DNA from: an uncultured Bacteroidales bacterium
GTDB taxonomy: Bacteria; Bacteroidota; Bacteroidia; Bacteroidales; Paludibacteraceae
Assembly (NCBI GenBank): GCA_946616535.1
Contig: CAMOJA010000012.1
Location: 1-41,279, forward strand
Direction of reading: 5' to 3'
Length of the DNA: 41,279 nucleotides
Shown here: positions 19,101-26,451 of the stretch, piece by piece
Numbering within the stretch: the first letter of the stretch is position 1
How the letters are laid out: each line of letters begins with the position of its first letter
The notes under the pieces: model-generated
Told to the model about the DNA's origin: nothing
The model's input: the letters and a program-made list of their open reading frames with translations, nothing else
Databases searched by the model: none
Translations under genes and position numbers: made by a program

Positions 19101-19464
19101 TAACGCCGTACTGGATGCTAATGGTGTGCCGGTTCTCAAATATCCGTTCAACAAAATGGTAGATCAGGAGTCCCTGGCGGCTACCAACCCGCTGAACCGC
19201 TTCCTCATCGATGCTTCGGTAGGTAAACTGCTGTACTTGCCTAACCGTCAATCGCTCTCTATCAACCTCTCCGTGACGAACCTCACGAACAACACGCATT
19301 TCAAGACCGGCGGTTACCAACAGGCCCGTCTGCCGCGTAACGTACGTCAAGGCGAGAAGGACTATCAGAACTCAGTTATCTCCGCCAATGCTTGGAAATA
19401 CCCGTCTAAGTACTACTACGCTTGGGGCGTTAACTTCTTCCTTTCTGTAACCTATAAATTCTAA
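16186..19464 (+). CDS. TonB-dependent outer-membrane receptor with N-terminal carboxypeptidase-like domain
   Basis: Outer-membrane beta-barrel that takes up a ligand using TonB energy. The 1092-residue protein has a signal peptide (about 1-21, AFAQ), a CarboxypepD_reg-like beta-sandwich (about 22-100, LKGRVIDEATQNPIVGARI), an acidic/serine-rich linker (about 105-145), a plug region (NYYIEGLNF), and a long series of alternating aromatic beta strands ending in VTYKF, the typical terminal Phe. The next gene encodes a lipoprotein 5 bases downstream, as SusC/SusD pairs do, but that lipoprotein is of the DUF5689 type and not SusD. The ligand cannot be inferred; the GH53 galactanase four genes on may or may not be linked. 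Confidence 0.85.
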   Translation: MRNKLFSLMFVLAIGLSAFAQTSLKGRVIDEATQNPIVGARITLANQNISTTTNAAGEFSLLYLEAMDEEVVIEADGYVAALELINLKDNQANQMEAVAMQQDIVSQTQNEILLNLTEEEMNDDEGRSQSQASSSSASTDVFNSNTSFAWSTARYRNRGYQSNMENYYIEGLNFNSQERGQFNYSAMGGLNDASRYKEVLNPIEATNFTFGGLGQSTNYLMGASRYAQGWKVGVAGTNRNYKARVNATYSSGVLSNGWAFAAQLAYRFSPYIDNKGIIGEGIKYYSLGYFFTAERIWDNARLKLITFGAPTERGQNAAVTQEVYDLTGSINYNPYWGYQNGKVRNSRIVKSYDPTVIAAYEYKIDDQQKIKAAAGYHYSMYSNSALNFFNAPDPRPDYYRNLPSYLWDGQIANPYNETSQDQLYDAAGQKYPWGLFIGEDANGNVMGSGFIGNDGNMVGPSVNKAQYNNLVDLWKARDNKTTQIDWENLYAANFANNYLNPNGPAHYFVERRHNDIQEASASFNYVNTQYDHLKMTLGVEGKFSQGIHYKTMDDLLGANQWIDIDAFADRDMKELASNSGYTQDEIMTVIQNDLYHPNKVIKTGDRFGYDYRINMGNLKTWFQNEWSFNEVDLYYGLAIEYNSMQRVTSMVNGRQAYLATLAFQRGTMYKYLGDDTDQYKEVRSRYYGNTHHFVDPAFKVGATYKINGRNKLKLNALAETRAPYARNAYISQRIHDRVLDEIYIHDKAKSLKDFYAANEKVVSADLTYEFNYPIVRGRVTGFFTQSWDGTELNSFYDDETRTFVNQALSEIDKRYMGVEAAIAVKLGTYFTLTGVTSVGDYRYTSDAASITSAENGMPMTQDIATKEHIFEVRDKVLLKGLHLSTGPQVNASLKLSFFHPKMWFADVTVSYHDWNYLSVAPSRRMQGLYTGVRTDGYAVNGWYGDANTRAIQTTDGKDLQVEMDDNGNPVYANAVLDANGVPVLKYPFNKMVDQESLAATNPLNRFLIDASVGKLLYLPNRQSLSINLSVTNLTNNTHFKTGGYQQARLPRNVRQGEKDYQNSVISANAWKYPSKYYYAWGVNFFLSVTYKF

Positions 19465-19469
19465 GCATT

Positions 19470-20687
19470 ATGAAGACGTTGAGAAATACTTTGTACTTGA
19501 TACTTGGTACTTTGGTACTTGTTTTGACTTCCTGTGAGCCTAAGGCGCTGACGGAAAATGACGTGTTTGCTCCTACGGATGAGGCTGCTTTGGCGGAAAT
19601 GCTCAAGGCAGAGAATCCCGATGGACAGTATAAGATATACAACATCAACTCGCTCATCTCAGAACCGTTCATGACGGAGCAAGGTAACTTCAAGAGCGAC
19701 TCGTCTCTCTATCGTACGCGTTCTTCCTATAAAGGACTGGAGCTCTTCTCTATCGACACCTTACCTACCCACGGCCCGGGTATCTATATCCGCGGACGCG
19801 TGGCAACCGATGATTACGGAGGCAACTTCTATAAATCGCTGGTGATCCAGCAGGTGAACGACTGGGAGAACGGTGGAGCATCCATCGATCAGCAGTGTCT
19901 GCGTATCTCTGTCGATATGGGTTCGGCAAACGGCCAGTTCCCGCAAGGACAAGAGATCCTCATTCGTTGCAATGGTTTGGCTATCGGTCGTTATGCGAAC
20001 GAACCGCAACTCTGCGTGCCGTCGTATAACAATAATATCTTCGCCTCCTCCTACTCGGAGAAAACAGGTTGGGCGCCCGGACGTATTCCTTCAGGTATGT
20101 TCCGCAGAGCCGCTCGCCTGATAGGCACTCCGGATAAGAGCAAACTCGTCTATGAGACGATGAGCTTGGCGGAAATGAAGACCAAGTATCTCAGCAATTT
20201 CGCCGACATCGTAGCCGCACGTAAGGTAGATGGACGCCTGGTGAAGATTACCGACGTGCATTTCTCCGGCGACTATGATGAACTGAATGTGGGTCCGACC
20301 CCTTGTAACCGTTACAAGGCAGACACGACCGATCTCGGTAACCCGGAGTTGGATAAGAATGCATGCGTTTTTGGCCCTACTACCGGAAACGTAGGCTACC
20401 CGCAATCGCGTTATGTAGAGGATGCTTCCGGCAACAAGGTGCTCATCAGTTCCTCCGAGTATGCCCGCTATGCGTATTACTATCTGCCGGCTGCCAAATA
20501 TGTAGGCTCTATCACCGGTGTCTTGGGCTATTACATGGATAATGGCAAATATGATCCGGATGGCGGCGAGTGGTCCATTACCCCTTGCAACATAGGCGAT
20601 ATCCTGCCGGAATGCCAGAAAGAGGACGCCGATCCGCGATGGATTCCTACGGAGTGGAAATTAGGTACTCCGCAACCGGAAGACTAA
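19470..20687 (+). CDS. DUF5689-type surface lipoprotein
   Basis: Partner lipoprotein of the preceding TonB-dependent receptor. The 405-residue product has a lipoprotein signal with lipobox LVLTSC, Cys22. The body (about residues 75-370) resembles DUF5689 proteins, with a YIRGRVATDDYGGNFYKSL segment and an OB-fold-like RKVDGRLVKITDVHF segment. Function is unknown; the domain usually sits next to TonB receptors in Bacteroidota. The hydrophobic part of the signal peptide is encoded by a degenerate heptamer array (19488-19523). The gap to the receptor gene is 5 bases. Confidence 0.75.
   Translation: MKTLRNTLYLILGTLVLVLTSCEPKALTENDVFAPTDEAALAEMLKAENPDGQYKIYNINSLISEPFMTEQGNFKSDSSLYRTRSSYKGLELFSIDTLPTHGPGIYIRGRVATDDYGGNFYKSLVIQQVNDWENGGASIDQQCLRISVDMGSANGQFPQGQEILIRCNGLAIGRYANEPQLCVPSYNNNIFASSYSEKTGWAPGRIPSGMFRRAARLIGTPDKSKLVYETMSLAEMKTKYLSNFADIVAARKVDGRLVKITDVHFSGDYDELNVGPTPCNRYKADTTDLGNPELDKNACVFGPTTGNVGYPQSRYVEDASGNKVLISSSEYARYAYYYLPAAKYVGSITGVLGYYMDNGKYDPDGGEWSITPCNIGDILPECQKEDADPRWIPTEWKLGTPQPED
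19488..19523 (+). repeat. Degenerate heptamer array encoding a signal peptide
   Basis: ACTTTGT, ACTTGAT, ACTTGGT, ACTTTGGT (8 bp) and ACTTGTT in tandem. They encode residues 7-18 of the lipoprotein signal, rich in Leu and Thr. In this frame the repeat yields hydrophobic residues, so it is compatible with export. Confidence 0.65.
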
Positions 20688-20690
20688 CCG

Positions 20691-21173
20691 ATGAACTGGC
20701 TGGACGTCATATTGGTTCTGCCGCTTATCGTAGGCCTCGTCAGAGGTCTGATGCACGGACTGATCTCCGAGATCATCGCCATCGTGGTGGTGATACTCGG
20801 AGTAGTCGGTGCCAAACTATGGGCCCCGCCTATCTCTGCTTTTCTGCTCGCGCAGTTTGCTTGGCCCAAAGGCGTGTGCGATGTCGTTGCTTATACCATG
20901 CTCTTTCTGGCGATTGCGATTGTCCTGTCTATTCTGGCGCGATGGTTATACAAACTCATCCGTGCTATCCATCTTGGGTGGGTGAACCGCATCTTAGGAG
21001 GAGCTTTCGGGTTGGCTAAATACGGGCTCTTAGTGCTTGTCGCAGTCTTTATTCTTGACCGCACCAACGACAGCCTTCATTACCTGGATGAGGCGCCCGT
21101 AGTCCAAACCTCTGTTGTCTATCCGTTAATGGTCAAAGCTACCCATGCTCTACTATCTTTCTCTGGGCAGTAA
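20691..21173 (+). CDS. cvpA: CvpA-family inner-membrane protein
   Basis: Small polytopic inner-membrane protein of the CvpA family; in E. coli linked to colicin V production and envelope stress. The 160-residue product has about four membrane helices (near 5-25, 30-50, 65-85 and 105-125) and the family's GLVRGLMHGLISEI start. It begins 3 bases after the DUF5689 stop and overlaps folK by 29 bases. Its exact molecular role is not known. Confidence 0.85.
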   Translation: MNWLDVILVLPLIVGLVRGLMHGLISEIIAIVVVILGVVGAKLWAPPISAFLLAQFAWPKGVCDVVAYTMLFLAIAIVLSILARWLYKLIRAIHLGWVNRILGGAFGLAKYGLLVLVAVFILDRTNDSLHYLDEAPVVQTSVVYPLMVKATHALLSFSGQ

Positions 21174-21594
21174 TATCGGCGACCGTGAGCAAACGCTTCG
21201 CACGGCGCTCACGATGATAGAGCAGCAGATTGGTTCGGTCCCTCGCCGCTCTTCTCTCTACTATTCCGATCCCTGGGGTTTCGATAGTCAGAATGAGTTC
21301 TGTAACCTCTGTTGCGCTGTAGAGACCTCTCTGCGGCCGCTCCATATGCTCCGTGCTACGCAATCTATCGAGCGCGCACTCGGGCGGACACATAAATCCG
21401 TCAATGGCGTCTATCATGACCGTACGATTGATATCGATCTCATACGCGCTTTCGATGAAGAGAATAAGGAGATTGTATTACACATCTCAAATGAGCAATC
21501 ACAAATGAGCAACACCGACTTACTAACCCTCCCTCATCCACTATGGCCGGAACGGGATTTTGTACGTATTCCTTTAATGGAAATTATGCTATGA
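21145..21594 (+). CDS. folK: 6-hydroxymethyl-7,8-dihydropterin pyrophosphokinase
   Basis: Transfers pyrophosphate from ATP to 6-hydroxymethyl-dihydropterin in folate synthesis. The 149-residue product has the N-terminal LGSNIGDRE motif, SLYYSDPWG, and the metal-binding segment DRTIDIDLI followed by LPHP. A stretch between these (ISNEQSQMSN) is encoded by a 14-bp direct repeat at 21485-21512 and looks like an insertion in a surface loop. It overlaps cvpA by 29 bases and the next gene by 4 (ATGA), so the three are translationally coupled. Confidence 0.92.
   Translation: MLYYLSLGSNIGDREQTLRTALTMIEQQIGSVPRRSSLYYSDPWGFDSQNEFCNLCCAVETSLRPLHMLRATQSIERALGRTHKSVNGVYHDRTIDIDLIRAFDEENKEIVLHISNEQSQMSNTDLLTLPHPLWPERDFVRIPLMEIML
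21485..21512 (+). repeat. 14-bp direct repeat (two double heptamers) inside folK
   Basis: TCTCAAATGAGCAA (21485-21498) followed directly by TCACAAATGAGCAA (21499-21512), one base different. The length is twice seven, in line with the heptamer arrays elsewhere. It encodes SNEQSQMSN. Confidence 0.75.
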
Positions 21595-23225
21595 AAAAAT
21601 CTGCAAAAATCACCCTCTGGGTCCTCTTTTCCATCGTTGCTTTAGGCGTAGTGCTTTTTCTGAGCGCAGATATCATCGCCTCTACCCTGGTCAAAAAAGA
21701 AGTCAGCAAGGCTTTTGCGAACATCCCCGATGCCAAAGCGGAAGTAGGTAATATCTACCTCAACCTCATCTCCGGTTCCGCGATTGTGAAAGATATCTCG
21801 TTCACTACCCATAGCCTGCATATGGAGAATGCCGATTCGTTGAATCGTACACCCGGTCTGGCGGTACGTATTCCTACCCTCGCAATATGGAATATCGATT
21901 ATCGCGCGCTCTTGAAGCACCGCCGCCTGGAGATCTTCGCTGTCTCGCTCGATGACCCCGAGGTGGTGGTCTATGTGGATGAGAAGAACCCTGCGTCTCT
22001 CTTACCTACTCTGCCGAAAGATACCACGCTCGAGAATGCCTCTATATGGCTGCAGAACCTACGCCTACGCCATCTTGATATCAATCGTTTCTCCGCGCGC
22101 CTGCATAGCACCTGTTCGCCGCTCGTTATCAAGGCGGACTCGCTCTCTTTGGAGTGCCATGACATGGCGTATGATTTTGCAGACTCGCTCTTTACCTATA
22201 ACGACTCGGTCTATGAACTCTCGCTTGCGGCCGCGGAAGTAAACCTGCCGGACGGACTGATGGCGATGGAAGTACATAACCTCTCTACCACGGACCAAGG
22301 TCCCCTGAACCTCGGCTATACACGTATCCGGAATATCGTCTCGCATAAGAAGATGGCGGAACTTATTCACGAACAATTCACATGGATTGACCTCGAACTC
22401 AATTCCGTCACCACCTCGCCGTTCAATCCTCTTCGTAAGGCATTAGCGCAAGATTACACCCTTGACGAGATCAAAGCGGATGTACGCCGTATGCACGTCA
22501 TCCGCGACGCGCGGCTGGCACCTAAAGTGCCGTTCGGGACGCCCCAGGAGTTCCTACGTACTATCCCCGTCACGTTTGATGTCAAGAAGGTCACCTCCGT
22601 GACCCATAAGTTAGACGTCGAACTCTATACCACCGATATCAACTGCGGCAAACTGAACCTCAAAGGCCCGATGCATGCCACTATGACGAATGTCACGAAT
22701 AAACCGGGAGCCGTTTGGCATAACCGCGCGAAAGCGCCCTTTGGCGCCAAAGGACATGTCGAGGCCTCCTATGATATACACATGGATCGCAAATCCTCTT
22801 TCGACCTCTCTATCCACGGGAAGGACCTCGATTTAGAGAATATGAATCCTTTCATCCGTCCGCTTGTAGGTATCACTTGTGCTATTCATGTCAACCAACT
22901 CGATGCCGACTATTCCGGAGATCAAACGATTGCCAAAGGCGCTTTCTGCATGCAATACCACGGTCTGGATATCAAGGTGCATAAGGAGGATAACATCCCT
23001 TATAAGATCGTTACCAAGCATGCCGATTTCTTTACCTCTGCGGCGAACTCGCTCCTGCCGAAGAGCAATCCCACTTCGGTGGATATCCGTCCCCGCAAAT
23101 ATGCGGTAGAATGGACGCGTGACGAGTGGAGTCCCTACCCCCTCTATCTCTTCGGACCCTGTATTGACGGGGTGAAGAAGACCATGCTCCCGGGATTGTA
23201 CGTCCATAAGCAGATTAACAATTAA
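21591..23225 (+). CDS. AsmA/DUF748-like membrane-anchored periplasmic protein
   Basis: The 544-residue product has one N-terminal membrane helix (about residues 8-28) followed by a long beta-rich periplasmic region. The opening VKKEVSKAFANIPDAKAEVGNI and later repeated short amphipathic strands resemble AsmA/DUF748 proteins, bridge-like proteins implicated in phospholipid transport or outer-membrane assembly. I place the start at ATG 21591, which overlaps the folK stop as ATGA. The frame upstream is only the folK overlap. Family level is likely, function uncertain. Confidence 0.65.
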   Translation: MKKSAKITLWVLFSIVALGVVLFLSADIIASTLVKKEVSKAFANIPDAKAEVGNIYLNLISGSAIVKDISFTTHSLHMENADSLNRTPGLAVRIPTLAIWNIDYRALLKHRRLEIFAVSLDDPEVVVYVDEKNPASLLPTLPKDTTLENASIWLQNLRLRHLDINRFSARLHSTCSPLVIKADSLSLECHDMAYDFADSLFTYNDSVYELSLAAAEVNLPDGLMAMEVHNLSTTDQGPLNLGYTRIRNIVSHKKMAELIHEQFTWIDLELNSVTTSPFNPLRKALAQDYTLDEIKADVRRMHVIRDARLAPKVPFGTPQEFLRTIPVTFDVKKVTSVTHKLDVELYTTDINCGKLNLKGPMHATMTNVTNKPGAVWHNRAKAPFGAKGHVEASYDIHMDRKSSFDLSIHGKDLDLENMNPFIRPLVGITCAIHVNQLDADYSGDQTIAKGAFCMQYHGLDIKVHKEDNIPYKIVTKHADFFTSAANSLLPKSNPTSVDIRPRKYAVEWTRDEWSPYPLYLFGPCIDGVKKTMLPGLYVHKQINN

Positions 23226-23236
23226 TAAAAATATAC

Positions 23237-24598
23237 ATGAAAAAGACTATCACCTTATTCTTTTGCGCCCTCGCTTGCCTATGTGTGCAGGCGGAGGAAA
23301 CACCTCAACGCTATGTCGGCGGAGACATCTCTGCCCTGCCCTTGTATGAGAAACATAACTCGCCGTACAAAGACGTCTATGGCAATAATATCTCTGATCT
23401 GATTACTTTTCTGACCAACAACTGCGGATGGAATACTTTCCGTGTCCGGATCTTTGTCAATCCCACGAAGAAAGACCATGGAGGAACTTCTAATCCTTCC
23501 GTTTGTCAGGATCTCGCTTATGTCAAGACGCTCGGCAAGCGTATCAAGGACGCAGGGGCGTTCTTCATGCTCGATTTCCATTATTCCGATACTTGGGTGG
23601 ATGCCACGCATATCCAGGCTCCTGCAGCTTGGCAAGGCGCTTCGGATGAAGCTATGGCAGATAGCGTAGCGAAATATACACGCCGCGTGCTCGATACCCT
23701 CAATGCTGCCGGCGCTACGCCTGATCTCGTGCAGGTAGGTAATGAGATCATGTATGGTCTTTGTGGCATCAAGGTACATCCATACCAACAAAGCGGTGAT
23801 AACTGGACCGGCTATCTCGGGCTCTTGAATGCCGGTTGTAACGCCGTACGGGAGAAATGTCCGAATGCCCAAATCATCATCCATACCGATCGACCGACGA
23901 ATATAGGCTATAATAACTTTTATTATAACAAACTGGTTAATGGTGGTGTGGATTTTGACATCATCGGTCTCAGTTACTATCCCTTCTGGCATGGTTATCT
24001 GACGGCTGCGCAAGTAGCATCCAAAAAAGACAAAAACAACCTCGTTGCCGCTATCAATAATCTCAACACTGTCTTCCCTACCAAACGTGTGCATATCGTC
24101 GAGTGTGCCTATAACTTCCAACACTGGCCATCCACAGGCGTCAACTATGATACCCGGGACGTATGGCCATGCACCGTCGCAGGACAATATGCTTTCGTCA
24201 AAGACCTTGTTGATGCGCTCAAACCCCTTACGAACGTCGATGGCATCAACTACTGGTTCCCCGAGGAAGCCGGTAACGGTGACGACACCAATTGGAACAC
24301 GTCCAAAGGTACAGTCATCCCCTCCTGGCAGAACCGCGGGTTCTGGAATGAGAATCAGTCTACCTCCGGTCATGCGATCAACAAGACCGCTACTGCTACT
24401 GCCGGCAGAACTCCGCAAGATGTCTGCGCGCCGTATTACTTAGGTACCTTCGTCGAGCATCAAGAACAGGGACTCAATCAAACTCCCTTCCCTTTACAGC
24501 AGGAACGGGGAGAGGCTCATAAGCTCCTCCGCAACGGGCAACTCATCATCCGCGTCGGCGATCGGGAATACAACGCCTCCGGGATGCTTCTGAAATAA
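23237..24598 (+). CDS. GH53 arabinogalactan endo-beta-1,4-galactanase, secreted
   Basis: Cuts beta-1,4-galactan side chains of pectin. The 453-residue product has a signal peptide (about 1-19, CVQAEE), then a GH53 TIM barrel: GGDISALP near the start, FRVRIFVNP, LDFHYSDTW, acid/base Glu170 in VGNEIMYG and nucleophile Glu289 in HIVECAYN. After the catalytic domain, the last 25 residues (KLLRNGQLIIRVGDREYNA then SGMLLK) resemble short C-terminal tails on exported Bacteroidales proteins and may be a sorting signal. The linker just before (NQTPFPLQQERGEA) is encoded by DNA with an imperfect inverted repeat (24483-24516) and may be a small insertion. No other glycan-degradation genes adjoin, so this is not a full utilisation locus. 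Confidence 0.9.
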   Translation: MKKTITLFFCALACLCVQAEETPQRYVGGDISALPLYEKHNSPYKDVYGNNISDLITFLTNNCGWNTFRVRIFVNPTKKDHGGTSNPSVCQDLAYVKTLGKRIKDAGAFFMLDFHYSDTWVDATHIQAPAAWQGASDEAMADSVAKYTRRVLDTLNAAGATPDLVQVGNEIMYGLCGIKVHPYQQSGDNWTGYLGLLNAGCNAVREKCPNAQIIIHTDRPTNIGYNNFYYNKLVNGGVDFDIIGLSYYPFWHGYLTAAQVASKKDKNNLVAAINNLNTVFPTKRVHIVECAYNFQHWPSTGVNYDTRDVWPCTVAGQYAFVKDLVDALKPLTNVDGINYWFPEEAGNGDDTNWNTSKGTVIPSWQNRGFWNENQSTSGHAINKTATATAGRTPQDVCAPYYLGTFVEHQEQGLNQTPFPLQQERGEAHKLLRNGQLIIRVGDREYNASGMLLK

Positions 24599-24613
24599 AA
24601 CCAGTAAAGGGAT

Positions 24614-25471
24614 TTAAATCGTATCGATAAAGAACTTCTGCTTGCGGTTGAACATCGCTATACCGATTACCAGCAACACCAGCATGCATACGCAGCTGTA
24701 GCCTAATGCGCTCCAGCTGAACTCTCCGGCTCCGTACGCACCGTATTTGAAGGTCTCAATCAGCGCCGTCATGGGGTTCAGCAGCATGATCTTATGCAAC
24801 GTCGGATTGGTCACATAACTCAACGGATAGACGATAGGCGTGGCGTACATCCATAGCGATACAAACACGCCGAAGAAATTCGTCAAATCGCGGTATTTGG
24901 TCGTCAGCGACGATATAATCAGTCCTAATCCTAAGGCTAATCCCTGAATAATCAGCACGATGACGGGGAAAAGCAACAGATACCAGTTCGGCCGCAGATC
25001 CACACCTTTTATAACGAATAGCAGATACACCAGCACGAACGTTCCTAATTGCAGCGAGAATCGGAATAATTTCGAAGCTACTACCGATACTGGAGATACC
25101 AATCGGGGGAAATAGACTTTGCCGAATAAGTTTGCATTGGTCTGGAAGGTGCCCGATACAGCCGTCAAGCACTCCGAGAAATACTCCCAGAGACAGATAC
25201 CGCTCAGGTAGAACACCGGCTGCGGAATATCGTCTGTCGGAATCTCGGCTATTCGGCCGAACACCACGATATACATAAACATTGTGAACAACGGCGAGAT
25301 GAAGTACCACCCCATGCCAAAAATCGTCTGCTTGAACTGTACCGTGATATCGCGCTTGATAAACAGCCATATCAGGTACCGTTTCTGCCATAACTCCCTC
25401 AGTCCCAATCCTCTTGCATACGAATCAGGGCTGATCTCCGTCGTCCAATATGTATTCTCTCCTTCTATCAT
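24614..25471 (-). CDS. ABC-2 type polysaccharide/polyol-phosphate export permease (copy 1)
   Basis: Membrane half of an ABC exporter for O-antigen, capsule or teichoic-like polymers (Wzm/TagG family). The 285-residue product has about six membrane helices. The conserved start RDITVQFKQTIFGMGWYFI and the central LTTKYRDL cytoplasmic loop are typical. It is 284-285 residues like its neighbour and clearly a paralogue (shared FGKVYFPR, TTKYRDL, TPIVYPLS motifs). The start codon ATG lies in the first unit of a heptamer array, 66 bases after the stop of copy 2. The ATPase partner (Wzt) is not in the window. Read leftward, it ends 15 bases from the convergent GH53 gene without an evident terminator hairpin. 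Confidence 0.88.
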   Translation of the reverse strand: MIEGENTYWTTEISPDSYARGLGLRELWQKRYLIWLFIKRDITVQFKQTIFGMGWYFISPLFTMFMYIVVFGRIAEIPTDDIPQPVFYLSGICLWEYFSECLTAVSGTFQTNANLFGKVYFPRLVSPVSVVASKLFRFSLQLGTFVLVYLLFVIKGVDLRPNWYLLLFPVIVLIIQGLALGLGLIISSLTTKYRDLTNFFGVFVSLWMYATPIVYPLSYVTNPTLHKIMLLNPMTALIETFKYGAYGAGEFSWSALGYSCVCMLVLLVIGIAMFNRKQKFFIDTI

Positions 25472-25534
25472 CTATCATCTATCAACTATCAACTATCAAC
25501 TATCAACTATCAACTATCAACTATCAACTATCAT
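25465..25534 (+). repeat. Ten heptamer units CTATCAW between the two export permeases
   Basis: Two CTATCAT, seven CTATCAA and one CTATCAT at exact 7-bp spacing. The array begins in the start codon of the downstream permease (25469-25471) and ends 3 bases from the stop of the upstream one. It makes up the whole intergenic gap. Confidence 0.95.
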
Positions 25535-25537
25535 CTC

Positions 25538-26392
25538 TCACACCGTATCCATAAACGATTTCTGGACCTTGTTAAATAGCATCAGTCCGAATACCAATAG
25601 CACCGCCGTGAACGCCACGCTGTACCCGAGCCAGAGCCAACTGAACTGCCCCTGCCCTAACAGCGAGTACTTGATTGCCTCCATCACCGGCGTCACCGGA
25701 TTGAGCGACATCGCCAGATGCAACTTCTCATTCGTCACCATACTCAGCGGATAGATCACCGGCGTGATATACACCCATAGCGATATGATCTTCGCTAACA
25801 TGATCTGCAGATCGCGATACTTGGTCGTCATCGAGGAGAAGATCATACCGAAACCAACCGCCATCAGCGCTAATATCAGCATCAGTACCGGGAATAGTAC
25901 AATCTGCCAATGGATCGTCAGCTCCGTGCCGGTCGCGGCATAATAGATATAGAATGCCGCGAAGATCGCTAACTGGATAGCGAAAGCCAGCAGATTGGTC
26001 GTCACCGCTACTAACGGCATGATGATTCTCGGGAAATAGACCTTGCCGAAGATATCCGCGTTGCTCACGAAGCTATTCGACGTCGCGCTCAAGCTGCTCG
26101 AGAAATAGCCCCATACGGAGATACCTAACAAATAGAACAATATCGGAGGAATACCGTCCGTCGGGATATTCGCTATTCCGCCGAAAACGGTAGCATATAC
26201 GATGACAGAAAGCACCGGAGTGATAATGAACCATAGCGGACCCAGGATAGTCTGCTTATACGCCGTGCGGAAGTTACGCTCCACAAATAGCACATACATA
26301 TCACGGTACCGCCATATCTCCTTCCAATCAATCGCTAGCAGTCTGTCGCGTGGCGTGATGGTCAAATCCCAATGTTCTTCTTTCTCACTCAT
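25538..26392 (-). CDS. ABC-2 type polysaccharide/polyol-phosphate export permease (copy 2)
   Basis: Paralogue of the adjacent permease, 284 residues, with about six membrane helices, the RNFRTAYKQTILGPLWFI start and the MTTKYRDL loop. I choose ATG at 26390-26392 (MSEKEEHW). The frame stays open to a TTG at 26407, but that codon is inside the -7 promoter box. It has its own promoter and probably forms a two-gene transcript with copy 1. Either the two permeases make a heterodimer or each pairs with an ATPase encoded elsewhere. Confidence 0.9.
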   Translation of the reverse strand: MSEKEEHWDLTITPRDRLLAIDWKEIWRYRDMYVLFVERNFRTAYKQTILGPLWFIITPVLSVIVYATVFGGIANIPTDGIPPILFYLLGISVWGYFSSSLSATSNSFVSNADIFGKVYFPRIIMPLVAVTTNLLAFAIQLAIFAAFYIYYAATGTELTIHWQIVLFPVLMLILALMAVGFGMIFSSMTTKYRDLQIMLAKIISLWVYITPVIYPLSMVTNEKLHLAMSLNPVTPVMEAIKYSLLGQGQFSWLWLGYSVAFTAVLLVFGLMLFNKVQKSFMDTV

Positions 26393-26404
26393 CCTTTCAG
26401 AGCA

Positions 26405-26435
26405 CAAAATTACTACTTTTTTTTGACATATGCAA
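26405..26435 (-). promoter_or_regulatory. Promoter of the export permease pair
   Basis: On the minus strand TTGC (26432-26435), a 19-base spacer with an A8 tract, and TAATTTTG (26405-26412). It closely resembles the dnaA and fbp promoters even in the spacer. Transcription would start near 26398, only a few bases before the ATG at 26392. Confidence 0.75.
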
Positions 26436-26451
26436 GAAAAACGTAAATTTA

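Noticed and set aside
16186..20687. SusC/SusD polysaccharide uptake pair
   Set aside because: The lipoprotein lacks SusD/RagB features and looks like DUF5689, so the pair is called a TonB receptor with a DUF5689 partner.
24483..24516. Mobile element inside the GH53 gene linker
   Set aside because: Only an imperfect inverted repeat is visible, with no target duplication or coding content; noted under the gene only.
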